A stretch of DNA of 43,086 nt from Verrucomicrobiota bacterium (GTDB lineage: Bacteria; Verrucomicrobiota; Verrucomicrobiia; Palsa-1439), in contig PLTX01000038.1 in NCBI GenBank assembly GCA_003164675.1, positions 1-43,086 of the forward strand, read 5' to 3'. Made by a program: the position numbers and the translations under genes. The notes beneath the pieces were generated by a model. It made no database searches, was not told where the DNA came from, and saw nothing but the letters and a program-made list of their open reading frames with translations. Position 1 is the first letter of the stretch; each line of letters begins with the position of its first letter. This document shows positions 1-10,649 of the stretch, one piece after another.

Positions 1-133
1 ACTTGCTCTTCCAGCGGTAGTAGGTCCCCTCGCAGATCCCGTGCTGACGGATCAACTCGGGCAGTGGCAAACCGCCCTCGGCCTGCTTGAGAATCCCAAT
101 AATCTGTTCTTCACTGAATCGCTTCCGTTTCAT
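1..133 (-). CDS. IS3-family transposase OrfA, N-terminal part (cut by window edge)
   Basis: Forty-four residues are visible, starting MKRKRFSEEQIIGILKQAE and continuing through GLPLPELIRQHGICEGTYYRWKSK. This is the helix-turn-helix DNA-binding start of IS3-family OrfA, in which the FSEEQIIGIL and YYRW signatures are well conserved. OrfA normally binds the terminal repeats and is joined to the OrfB integrase domain by programmed -1 frameshifting; that part is not in the window. The ATG at 131-133 lies about 80 bp inside the terminal repeat, the usual arrangement. The gene is truncated only by the window edge, so I cannot say whether the IS is intact. Confidence 0.85.
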   Translation of the reverse strand, partial: MKRKRFSEEQIIGILKQAEGGLPLPELIRQHGICEGTYYRWKSK

Positions 134-211
134 CTTGGCTCCTCGTGGCTCCCGCCACTTTATTAGCCAAGACTCTCTTTGGAAACTGTCCAGTTTCAGG
201 GGGCAAGGTCA
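1..211 (-). mobile_element. IS3-family insertion sequence, one end only
   Basis: The window opens inside an insertion sequence. Read on the minus strand, a terminal repeat beginning TGACCTTGCCCCCTGAAAC starts at 211. A TG start followed by a C-rich block is typical of IS3-family (IS407-like) ends. It is followed about 80 bp later by an orfA start. The rest of the element, including the DDE orfB and the far inverted repeat, lies outside the window. I cannot see a target-site duplication because the other end is missing. The element ends 64 bp from the stop codon of ligA. Confidence 0.8.
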
Positions 212-274
212 ATTGCCGCCCGAACTGCTAAATGCTTGAATGGTCAGTTTCATATCCATTCCTTGTTTAGTTGA

Positions 275-2746
<2,472 letters not shown>

Positions 2747-2962
2747 TTATTTCGATATTGTTTGTGGAGACCATCTTCCGTACACTGTCGCGACGCAAGG
2801 AGGCGTTTACATGTTCACAAGTTCGACACGGGCAAGACGGCTGCCGGGCACAGCCCATTCTGTCGTCTTGGAGGATTTTTGTCGTTCGGGCCTGTGGCCT
2901 TTCTCGCGTCCCAATCGGCCTGTGCGGTCGTCGCCACGCGCGTGCTCGCGGAGCAGGGATCG

Positions 2963-5062
2963 ATGATTCATTTCTACTACTACCTGGTTCTCCTGAACGC
3001 TGCGGTCTGTTCGGCGGTGGGGGTGACCGTGTTCTGGAAGAACCGGTACGTACTGGTCGGGCCGATGCTGGGCATTTCCATGGTCATGATGGCGATCTGG
3101 CTGGGATGCTTCGCACAGTATTACCGTTCGATGCCCGCGGCACACGCTATCATGTGGGGATACATGACACTCACGGCCGTGGTGATCGTCCAGCCGCTCC
3201 TGCTTCACGCTCTCTGCGCGCTGTGCGACAAGCTGCGGCCCATGAAATGGTGGGTGGTGGCGTCGTACGTGAGCGCCCTGGTGGCGCTGTGGTTCCTGTG
3301 GTGGCATCACGCGATCATCCGCCTGACGCATCCCCCGTACTTGGATCACTACATCGCCTACAAACGGGCTCTGGGCGCGCATTTGGTCCTGTGGCAATTG
3401 CTCGGCGCGGGTGTTCTGATTCACAGTGCGCGCCGCGCCGTCGGGTACAAGCACACCCAGTTGGTCTATTTTACGGTTGCCTGGCTGGTCAGCTTTCTGA
3501 CCGCCCACCTGACCATTCTGCCCTTGGAATACAACATTAACATTCAGCCGCTCGGTTTCTTTGTTCTGCCATTTAACCTGGGGATTCTGGCCTATGTGAT
3601 GAGCAAGGCGCGGCTGGCGGATTACAACGTGGTGATCGCGCGGGTGTTGCTGTATTCCGTCACGATGGCGGTGACCGCAGGGGTCGCGCTGGTTTTTTTG
3701 GGCGGCCTGGCCATGTTTGCCCCCGGATTCATGAATCAGGAGCAGTTGATGTTTGCGTTCATGCTTTCGATGGCCATCAGTGCGGGACTGACCATTGGCC
3801 TGCCCAAGCTTCTGCCGCGCGCGGAGCGGATGATGCAGGAGCGCATGTTTGGCAAACGGTACGGATATCAGGACGCCTTGTCGGGGCTGGTGAGGGAATT
3901 GACCGTCCTGCCAACAATCGACCAGGTGTTGAGCACGGTTGCCACCACCTTGCATTCCCAGATGCAAATCTCTCGCGCGCTGATCCTGCTTCAGGACCCC
4001 TTGTCGGGTGACTACAAGCTGCAGGCGGAAAGCGGTCTGGGGACCGCAGACGAGGTGGAGGCACTTGTTCTGCATGAAGACGCCGCCGTCATCAAATGGC
4101 TTCAGGAGAAGCGGGACGAACTGGTGCGCGATGAAATGATGCGGCATGTGCCCCAGCGGGAACGCGAACTTCTGGAAGCGGAGATGAATCTCCTCAAGGT
4201 TGGATTGTGTGTGCCCATGATTCTCGACGGCCGTCTGGTGGGACTCATTGGTCTCGGGGAGAAATTGAACCGCGACATGTTCTTTATCAGCGACCTGCGA
4301 TTGTTGGAGACGCTCGCCACCGAAGTCGCGTTGGCCGTGAAGTACCGCCGCATCGAAGATGAGGCGTTCCGCCAGAACCGCCTGGTTGAGTTGGGTACGA
4401 TCGCCGCCGGTGTCGCCCATGAGATCCGCAATCCATTGGCGTCCATCAAGACATTCGCGCAGTTGATGCCCGAGCGCGTTGACGACCCGGAGTTTCGGAA
4501 CGAATTCGGCAAGCTCGTGTTGAAAGACGTGGACCGGATCACGAAGGTGATCGAGAGCATGTTGGCCTTTGCGCGCCCGGCCCAGGTGAGCATCAAGGAA
4601 CAGCCCGCCAATGAGCTTGTCGAAGAAGCCATTCTGCTGGTGCAGCCGCGTCTCAAGGCCAAGCGCATTGAATTGACTCGTGCGTTTCGCGGAAATCCGA
4701 TCATCAAGGTGGACAAGCACCAGATCCTGCAGGTGCTGGTCAATCTACTGAGCAACGCCGCCGACGCGCTCCATGAGCGGGGCAAGGTACGGGTGGCCAC
4801 CGGCTTGACCCAACTGGACATCGGCACTGGCGGCAACGGGGACCGAAACTTTGCCGTTATTGAGGTATCGGACAATGGCCCTGGCATACCAGCGGCGGTT
4901 CGAGGCCGCCTGTTCGACCCGTTTTTCACCACAAAGAAGGAAGGTACGGGTCTGGGCCTGTCGATCTCGCAGAAGATTGTTCGCGATCATGGGGGTACCA
5001 TCACGGTTTCGAGCGTTGAAGGCAAGGGAACGACTTTCCAGGTCAATCTCCCCGTGAAGTAG
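2963..5062 (+). CDS. Multi-TM sensor histidine kinase (7TM-type sensor, GAF, HisKA, HATPase)
   Basis: Membrane sensor kinase of 699 residues. The first ~290 residues hold eight to ten hydrophobic segments, resembling the 7TM sensor region of some histidine kinases and ending with the typical VVIARVLLYSVTMAVTAG stretch. A GAF-like domain follows, then HisKA with the H-box GVAHEIRNPLASIKTFAQL (phospho-acceptor H486), then a HATPase with N-box NLLSNAADAL, DNGPGIP and GTGLGLSISQKI. I chose the ATG at 2963 because GGAG lies about 9 nt before it and the TM segments begin at once; the upstream in-frame extension looks non-coding. It has no receiver of its own; the NtrC-type regulator at 8935 is the nearest candidate partner. 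Its H-box region closely resembles that of the kinase at 6517, so the two are probably related. Ligand unknown. Confidence 0.93.
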   Translation: MIHFYYYLVLLNAAVCSAVGVTVFWKNRYVLVGPMLGISMVMMAIWLGCFAQYYRSMPAAHAIMWGYMTLTAVVIVQPLLLHALCALCDKLRPMKWWVVASYVSALVALWFLWWHHAIIRLTHPPYLDHYIAYKRALGAHLVLWQLLGAGVLIHSARRAVGYKHTQLVYFTVAWLVSFLTAHLTILPLEYNINIQPLGFFVLPFNLGILAYVMSKARLADYNVVIARVLLYSVTMAVTAGVALVFLGGLAMFAPGFMNQEQLMFAFMLSMAISAGLTIGLPKLLPRAERMMQERMFGKRYGYQDALSGLVRELTVLPTIDQVLSTVATTLHSQMQISRALILLQDPLSGDYKLQAESGLGTADEVEALVLHEDAAVIKWLQEKRDELVRDEMMRHVPQRERELLEAEMNLLKVGLCVPMILDGRLVGLIGLGEKLNRDMFFISDLRLLETLATEVALAVKYRRIEDEAFRQNRLVELGTIAAGVAHEIRNPLASIKTFAQLMPERVDDPEFRNEFGKLVLKDVDRITKVIESMLAFARPAQVSIKEQPANELVEEAILLVQPRLKAKRIELTRAFRGNPIIKVDKHQILQVLVNLLSNAADALHERGKVRVATGLTQLDIGTGGNGDRNFAVIEVSDNGPGIPAAVRGRLFDPFFTTKKEGTGLGLSISQKIVRDHGGTITVSSVEGKGTTFQVNLPVK

Positions 5063-5102
5063 GATGTGCTGGACAAAATTGTCCGGTGTCGCAAATAAGT
5101 TC

Positions 5103-5130
5103 TTTACACTATCTGCAATACCTGTATAAT
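5103..5130 (+). promoter_or_regulatory. Sigma-70 promoter for fabF-kinase unit
   Basis: TTTACA (5103-5108) and a perfect TATAAT (5125-5130) are separated by 16 bp, about 100 bp before the fabF start. Upstream at 5071-5084 is the near-palindrome GGACAAAATTGTCC, placed where an operator or activator site could lie. The promoter would drive fabF and the overlapping kinase gene. Assigned by eye; the -10 match is full and the -35 matches five of six. Confidence 0.7.
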
Positions 5131-5230
5131 TGTGCCGTGGGGAACCTTTTTGGAGGAGGCGCGCGTTGTGTGCGCTGACGCGTGGCGGACGTTTTTGTCC
5201 CGTCGTTGGCAGGGAGCGCGGACATAGTCG

Positions 5231-6520
5231 ATGAAGAGACGCCGTGTAGTCATTACGGGAGTGGGTTTATTGACGCCGCTGGGGATTGGTACCGAGGCGT
5301 TTTGGTCAAATATTCTCGCCGGTAAATCGGGCACGGATCGCGCCCCCGTTCTGATGAAATCCGATTGCCCTTGTAAAGTGGCTGGCGAGGTGCGTGACTT
5401 TCGTCCCGAGGATTGGATCAGCCGCAAGGACGTGCGGCGCATGGACCGGTTCGCTCAGTTTGGGCTGGCTGCTTCATATATGGCCTTGCAAGACTCCGGC
5501 TTGGTGTTGGAAAAGGAAAATCGCCAACGCATTGGTGTCGCGATGGGCACGGCGTACGCCGGTTGGGAGTTTGCCGCCCGCGAGTACGAGGTATACAAAA
5601 AGGGCGGCGTGGAAGCCATGAGTTCGTACATGGGCATTGCGATCTTCACCGGGGCGTGTGGCGGACAGATTTCACTACATTTGGGATTGCAAGGACAAAG
5701 CGCGACGACGGCGACTGGTTGTGATTGTTCCAGTGCCACGATTGCGCAAGCTGCGGACCTCATCATCAAGGGCGACGCGGACGTGATGTTTGCCGGGGGT
5801 GCGGATGCGCCCGTCCACCCGGTCATCGTGGCCGCGCTGGGTGCCAGCCGCGCGTTGACGGATCGGAATGATGAACCGGCGCGCGCGTCACGGCCATTCG
5901 ACCAGAAGCGCGATGGATTTGTCATGTCGGAAGGCGCGGGTGTCCTGGTGGTCGAGGAACTGGAACACGCGTTGCAACGCAAGGCCCGCATCTATGGGGA
6001 ATTGACCGGCTGGGCGTCCACATGCGACGCCTACCACATGTGTCAGCCCGACCCGGATGGGACGCAAGCCGTGCGTTGCGTACAAACGGCGCTGGCGCGT
6101 GCCGGCGTGCGGCCGGAGCAGGTGGACTATCTGAATGCCCACGGCACGTCAACCCTGTTGGGGGATCGCGCGGAAACCACCGTCGTAAAGAAATCTTTTG
6201 GCGACCGGGCGTACGATGTGCCGATCAGCTCGATCAAGGCGGCCTTGGGGCACATGCAGGGCGCGTGTGGCGCGGTCGAGATGGGTGCTTGTTGCCTGGC
6301 CATCCGCGACAATGTCATCCCGGCGACCATTAACTACGAATTCCCCGATCCCGATTGTGATTTGGATGTCGTCCCGAACGTAGCGCGTCACCGCCGCGTC
6401 GACATCGCGGTGAGCAACTCCCTGGGGTTTGGCGGTCGCAATACGACCTTGGTGGTCGAGCGATATCGAAACGGGCGCGTCACCGGGCAAAATGACGGGA
6501 GCGAAGCCAGCGGCACATGA
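5231..6520 (+). CDS. fabF: Beta-ketoacyl-ACP synthase II (FabF-type KAS)
   Basis: Condenses malonyl-ACP with acyl-ACP in the elongation step of type II fatty-acid synthesis, in the cytosol. It has the full KAS fold and length (429 residues): N-terminal RRVVITGVGLLTPLG, catalytic Cys164 within TGCDCSS, His304 in NAHGTST, His341 in ALGHMQG, and the C-terminal glycine-rich NSLGFGG loop. The Cys-His-His spacing matches E. coli FabF (163/303/340) almost exactly. Residues after the nucleophile (Asp, then a second Cys) differ from the usual C-A-T/S-G, so substrate preference may differ. No acpP, fabG or fabD lies beside it. It sits between two histidine kinases and its stop overlaps the next gene's start (ATGA), implying translational coupling. 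A GGGAG sequence lies about 13 nt before the ATG. A role in a specialised pathway rather than bulk synthesis is possible. Confidence 0.93.
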   Translation: MKRRRVVITGVGLLTPLGIGTEAFWSNILAGKSGTDRAPVLMKSDCPCKVAGEVRDFRPEDWISRKDVRRMDRFAQFGLAASYMALQDSGLVLEKENRQRIGVAMGTAYAGWEFAAREYEVYKKGGVEAMSSYMGIAIFTGACGGQISLHLGLQGQSATTATGCDCSSATIAQAADLIIKGDADVMFAGGADAPVHPVIVAALGASRALTDRNDEPARASRPFDQKRDGFVMSEGAGVLVVEELEHALQRKARIYGELTGWASTCDAYHMCQPDPDGTQAVRCVQTALARAGVRPEQVDYLNAHGTSTLLGDRAETTVVKKSFGDRAYDVPISSIKAALGHMQGACGAVEMGACCLAIRDNVIPATINYEFPDPDCDLDVVPNVARHRRVDIAVSNSLGFGGRNTTLVVERYRNGRVTGQNDGSEASGT

Positions 6521-8856
6521 AAACGGCCCTGCTACTGACAAATTCGGCTGAGACCCAGCGACTGCTTACGGACATTCTCGGCGAGAAGACAAACATCGTC
6601 CTGCTTCCGTTACCAGCCGAACCATCCCGGGAGTGGTTCGACGCGCTGTTTTCCACTTGGTTGCGTTTGGTGGACGCCGTGATCCTGGACGCCGTCTCGT
6701 TGGGGGAAACCACGAGATGGGCGGCGGAATCATTGGCTTCCTCGCGCTTGCAGGAACACCAGGCGGTTGTGGTGCGGGCCACAGCGGCCCAGCAGACTCT
6801 GTATCCCATCCAGGAGGGTTGGCTGGTCGTTTCCGCTTCCGATTCCGCCGACCATTTGAAACGGGCGCTTGGCACCTTTTTCGAATTGCGCGATGCCCAG
6901 TCCAAACTCAAGCGGGCCGATGCCGTAATTGCCCGTCAACGACAGGTCGCCGCTCCAGCACCGGTGGTCGCGCCGGAGGCGCGACCCATCCCGCCCCTGA
7001 CGCACATGCCGGCCCTCGCGCCGGCGTTTGACGCGTACCGGTACCGCGGGGCACTGAAGGATTTGTCGCGAATCCTGAGCCAGCATGTCGGCGAAGGCGA
7101 GTTGGTGTCGGAGTTTCTGCGTCTGGTACGCGAGTTACTCGGCACCGGCAAGGCGGCGATTTTCACCCGACGACCGCAGGGCGACCTGTTTACCGGACCG
7201 CCCGCCACCGGTGGCGAACAACTCGTGATTGCCCGAAGCACCGGTATCGCGCCGCACCTGGTGGAGCACTTCCGTCTGAGTGCTGACTCCGGCATTGCCA
7301 GCCACCTGTCGCGCGAAGCGCGGATCCTGCTGCGCTCGCAGCTGACAGACTCGCTGGCACTGGATTACGATCCGGAAGTGGCTCGGGAGTTCGATACGCT
7401 GGGGGCCGATGTTGCGGTGCCGATTTTTGATGAGGACCTGTTGTGGGGGGTGCTGACCTTCAGCGGCAAGATCACCGGCGAGCCATTGACCAACCAGGAA
7501 TTGGAGTTGGTGTACTACCTGATGGGACAACTGGCGCAGGCGATTCGCAACCTTCATCTGCGCGACCGCATTGCCAGCCAGCAACGGTTTGTGAACGAAG
7601 TGCTCGCGCATGTCCAGACCGGCGTGGTGGTGGTCGGGCAGAACAATCGCACCCTCACCGTGAATTGTCGCGCGTGCGAATTACTCGACATCGAGGAGAA
7701 GACCGTGATCGGCCAGGACATCCGCCGGCTACCCAGCCGGGTGGCGGACGTCGTGTTCGAAGTCCTCCAAACGGGCCAGGAAATCCACCAGCGAGAAGTG
7801 GTGTTGCCCCGGGGACATCGCCCGCTCGGCATCAGCGTCACGCGGTTTGCCATGGGGGCGGACAACGGTCTGGCGGGTGGAGAAGGGTTGATCGCGGTAG
7901 CGTTGATTGAGGACCTCTCGCAGGTCCGCCTGCAGCAGACACGCGCCCGCGAACTGGCCGACAAGGAGTTCTTCACGCGGCTGGCGGCGCGGTTGTCTCA
8001 CGAATTGAAGAACTCGCTGGTATCCATCAAGATCTTCGCGCAATTGCTGCCCGAGCGGCACGATGAGAAGGAATTTCGCGAGCAGTTCAGCACCACCGTC
8101 GCCAACGAGGTGAACCGTGTCGATGTGCTGGTGAATAATCTGACGTTCTTTGCGCATCCGTTGCTGTTGGTGAATGAGGAGATCATGCTCGGCGATCTCA
8201 TCGACACGTGCGTCAAGAACATCACCCAGGAATTCAGCCGGAAGCAGATAGCGTACGTAATGGGCGTGGGTGAAAAAGCGCCCGAACCGGCTCCGTCTTG
8301 CGTGGTCGCGGTGAAGAAGAATTTCGCCCACAAGTTTGCGCGGTTGGAGGGAGATCGGATTCGCTTGATGCAGGCGTTCGAGCATGTGCTGCGCAATGCC
8401 GTGCAGTCCATGCCGCACGGCGGGCGGCTCACGATCAGCACGATTGATGCGCTTCCGACGGATCTTCCGGGCGGAACGCTGCCTGCGGGCGGCGCCGTGC
8501 GGATCGATTGGCAGGACACGGGCGAGGGGATCGCCCTGGAGAATCTAAAGCGCGTGACCGACCCGTTTGTGACCACGCGCAATGTCGGGGTCGGGTTGGG
8601 ATTGACGATTGTGAAGAAGATTATTGAGCGGCACGGCGGCTGGTTGGACATTGACAGCATGCTGGGCCGGGGCACGACCATCTCGATGGTGGTGCCGGTC
8701 AAAGCCCAGCGGCATCCGGACGACGATCTCTTGGGCGAAAGTTTGAAGGCCGAAGTATCAAGCAGTCCGCGCACGCCCGCCGAAGCCAATGCGGTACGCA
8801 CCCGGGGTGCGGAACGTTGGGACGCGGATGCCGGCCGTCGGGGTGAACAACCGTAA
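6517..8856 (+). CDS. Soluble sensor histidine kinase (pseudo-receiver, GAF, PAS, HisKA, HATPase)
   Basis: 779 residues without obvious TM segments, so probably cytoplasmic. The first ~120 residues (MKTALLLTNSAETQRLL...) resemble a receiver fold lacking a clear acidic phosphorylation pocket. Next come an Ala/Pro linker, a GAF domain (about 185-340), a PAS domain (about 350-470), HisKA with RLSHELKNSLVSIKIFAQL (H495), and a HATPase with NAVQSMP, DTGEGIA and GVGLGLTIVKKI. The C-terminal ~45 residues are polar and look disordered. The ATG overlaps the fabF stop by 4 bp, so the kinase is likely made in step with FabF. The next gene, an NtrC-type regulator, starts 78 bp downstream and is the obvious phosphotransfer partner. 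The GAF/PAS input could read a small molecule, perhaps linked to lipid metabolism given the neighbours; that is inference only. Confidence 0.92.
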   Translation: MKTALLLTNSAETQRLLTDILGEKTNIVLLPLPAEPSREWFDALFSTWLRLVDAVILDAVSLGETTRWAAESLASSRLQEHQAVVVRATAAQQTLYPIQEGWLVVSASDSADHLKRALGTFFELRDAQSKLKRADAVIARQRQVAAPAPVVAPEARPIPPLTHMPALAPAFDAYRYRGALKDLSRILSQHVGEGELVSEFLRLVRELLGTGKAAIFTRRPQGDLFTGPPATGGEQLVIARSTGIAPHLVEHFRLSADSGIASHLSREARILLRSQLTDSLALDYDPEVAREFDTLGADVAVPIFDEDLLWGVLTFSGKITGEPLTNQELELVYYLMGQLAQAIRNLHLRDRIASQQRFVNEVLAHVQTGVVVVGQNNRTLTVNCRACELLDIEEKTVIGQDIRRLPSRVADVVFEVLQTGQEIHQREVVLPRGHRPLGISVTRFAMGADNGLAGGEGLIAVALIEDLSQVRLQQTRARELADKEFFTRLAARLSHELKNSLVSIKIFAQLLPERHDEKEFREQFSTTVANEVNRVDVLVNNLTFFAHPLLLVNEEIMLGDLIDTCVKNITQEFSRKQIAYVMGVGEKAPEPAPSCVVAVKKNFAHKFARLEGDRIRLMQAFEHVLRNAVQSMPHGGRLTISTIDALPTDLPGGTLPAGGAVRIDWQDTGEGIALENLKRVTDPFVTTRNVGVGLGLTIVKKIIERHGGWLDIDSMLGRGTTISMVVPVKAQRHPDDDLLGESLKAEVSSSPRTPAEANAVRTRGAERWDADAGRRGEQP

Positions 8857-8917
8857 CGAGGCGTCCTGGGGAGGCGCGATCGGCGGTTGGTCACGAGGTT
8901 GAATACAGAATGGATCG

Positions 8918-8924
8918 AAGGAGG
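8918..8924 (+). promoter_or_regulatory. Strong Shine-Dalgarno fixing the sigma-54 activator start
   Basis: AAGGAGG ends 10 nt before the ATG at 8935. It rules out the in-frame upstream start at 8887, whose extra residues do not belong to the receiver fold. Confidence 0.8.
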
Positions 8925-8934
8925 AAACAGACAG

Positions 8935-10419
8935 ATGTCGAAGGCAAGGATTCTGGTCATAGACGATGAGGAAAGTCCGCGCGAGTCGTTGCGGTTTATC
9001 TTGAAGGACCGTTACGACGTAACGCTGGTGGAAAGCGGTGCGAGTGGGTTGGAGGCGGCGAGCCGGGCCGAACCCTTTGATATCGTCCTGCTCGACATGA
9101 AAATGCCGGGCATGGACGGGCTGGAAGTCCTTTCCAAGATCCTGCAGTTGAATCCCAGGATGCCGGTGGTCATGGTTACCGCGATTACCGAAGCCAAGCC
9201 CGCCGTCCAGGCGATGAAAATGGGCGCGGCGGATTACCTGAACAAGCCGTTCGACGTGGACGAGATCCGGCTGGTCGTCGATCGCATCCTCAAGGAAAAG
9301 GCCCTCGAACGCGAGGTGGGCCGGTTGCGCACGGAACTCCAGGCGGTCAGCAAGTTCGAGAATATTGTCGGTTCGAGCGCGGCGATGCAAAAGGTCTATG
9401 CCCTCGTGCAGCGTGTCGTGGACACGGAAACGACCGTGTTGGTGCTCGGAGAGACGGGCACGGGCAAGGAACTCGTCGCGCGCGCGTTGCATTACAACAG
9501 CGTGCGCCGTGAAGGGCCGTTTATTCCGGTGCACTGTGCCGCCATTCCCAGCGAGTTGCTGGAAAGCGAATTGTTCGGGCATGAGAAAGGCTCGTTCACG
9601 GGGGCGCTACAGCGGCGCATCGGGATGTTTGAGGCTGCGGGAGGAGGGACGTTGTTCCTCGACGAGATCGGGGAGATGCCCCTCGGCACCCAAAGCAAAC
9701 TATTGCGAGCCATCCAGGAGCGTGAAATCCGTCGCGTGGGCGGTCAGGAAACGATCAGCATCAATGTCCGCTTGGTGTGCGCCACCAACCGCGATCTGGA
9801 AAAGGAAATTGCCCGCGGCGCGTTTCGCGAAGACCTGTACTATCGCATCAACGTGGTGCCGATCACGGTTCCCGCGTTGCGCGACCGCAAAGACGACATC
9901 CCCCAACTGGTGCTGCATTTCGCGCAGCGCTTTGGCAAGGAATTGAACCGCGAGGTTCCGCAATTCGCACCCTCGGCGATAGACTTGTTGTTGTCGTACT
10001 CGTGGCCGGGCAACGTCCGCGAACTGGAGCACGCCATCGAACGGCTATTGGTCACGTGCGATTCCAACAAAATCAGCGCGGAGGACCTGCCGTTTGTGAT
10101 TTCGCAGGCCGAACAGGCGACCGCGCAAATCACGTCGCGATTGACGGCGACCACCCCGCACGTTGATCTGGGAGAGACGCTGGAATTCAACGACACCGGG
10201 CTGAATCTGCCGAAGGTCACCGAAGACCTGGAGCGTCGTGCCATCGAAGAGGCGTTGCGGCGCACGGGCGGCGTGATCACGGAGGCCGCGCGCGCTCTGC
10301 ACATCACGCGACGGATGTTGCGTTACAAAATGGACAAACTTCAGATTGCGTCAAGTCGGGCGGGGGAATTGGAAGAAGAGCCGGAGGAGCTGGACGAGAG
10401 CACCCCGGCGGCGATGTGA
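8935..10419 (+). CDS. NtrC-family sigma-54-dependent response regulator
   Basis: Activates transcription by RNA polymerase carrying sigma-54. Domains: receiver (LVIDDEESPRESLR; phospho-acceptor Asp54 in LLDMKMPGMDG; TA and NKPFD switch and lysine motifs), AAA+ domain with Walker A GETGTGKE (172-179), sigma-54 contact loop GSFTGA (219-224, a serine variant of GAFTGA), Walker B GGGTLFLDEIG, arginine-finger region, and a C-terminal Fis-type HTH (EAARALHITRRMLRYKMDKL). The start at 8935 is fixed by AAGGAGG at 8918-8924. Length (494) is normal. It follows the soluble kinase and precedes fadL, whose promoter is a consensus -24/-12 element, making fadL the leading target. Its receiver is strikingly like that of the protein at 11876. 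Confidence 0.96.
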   Translation: MSKARILVIDDEESPRESLRFILKDRYDVTLVESGASGLEAASRAEPFDIVLLDMKMPGMDGLEVLSKILQLNPRMPVVMVTAITEAKPAVQAMKMGAADYLNKPFDVDEIRLVVDRILKEKALEREVGRLRTELQAVSKFENIVGSSAAMQKVYALVQRVVDTETTVLVLGETGTGKELVARALHYNSVRREGPFIPVHCAAIPSELLESELFGHEKGSFTGALQRRIGMFEAAGGGTLFLDEIGEMPLGTQSKLLRAIQEREIRRVGGQETISINVRLVCATNRDLEKEIARGAFREDLYYRINVVPITVPALRDRKDDIPQLVLHFAQRFGKELNREVPQFAPSAIDLLLSYSWPGNVRELEHAIERLLVTCDSNKISAEDLPFVISQAEQATAQITSRLTATTPHVDLGETLEFNDTGLNLPKVTEDLERRAIEEALRRTGGVITEAARALHITRRMLRYKMDKLQIASSRAGELEEEPEELDESTPAAM

Positions 10420-10568
10420 CGCATCCAAAGTTGTCCGCAATACACTCGCGGGTTGGCCAATTTTGCGCTCCGGAGAACGGGGCAATGGCTTCCTTCCATC
10501 CATGCCGGCCCTTGGGAACTGCTGGTTAGGCGGAACCCGGGTCATTTCTCCACCTCCCTGTCATCCTG

Positions 10569-10584
10569 TGGCATACGCATTGCT
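10569..10584 (+). promoter_or_regulatory. Sigma-54 (-24/-12) promoter of fadL
   Basis: TGGCATACGCATTGCT matches the sigma-54 consensus TGGCAY-N5-TTGCW, with the invariant GG and GC exactly 12 bp apart. The predicted start is near 10596 and the fadL ATG is at 10650, behind AGGAGG (10636-10641). The 149 bp upstream, back to the activator's stop codon, hold several short palindromes (TTGGCCAA at 10453-10460, CTCCGGAG, ACCCGGGT) that could be activator sites. No other equally good sigma-54 site was seen by eye in the window. Confidence 0.8.
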
Positions 10585-10649
10585 AAATGGCTATGTCGTA
10601 GCGTCGCTTCGCAGACGCGGAACGGCACGGTAGGCAGGAGGATAAAGCC

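Noticed and set aside
2807-4720. Long open frame (637 codons) antisense to the first histidine kinase
   Set aside because: His/Gln/Arg-rich translation without domains, fully opposite a clear kinase gene; a shadow of GC-rich codon use.
8888-8903. Possible sigma-54 site (TGGTCACGAGGTTGAA) before the activator gene
   Set aside because: GG and TTG fit, but the -12 GC and the CA after GG are missing; well below the quality of the fadL site.
2963-10419. Assignment of the kinase and activator as PrsK/PrsR of the PEP-CTERM system
   Set aside because: As I recall it, PrsK has a different H-box (V-I-H-D-I-K-N type) and PrsR a divergent receiver; the sequences here are of the general NtrB/AtoC style.
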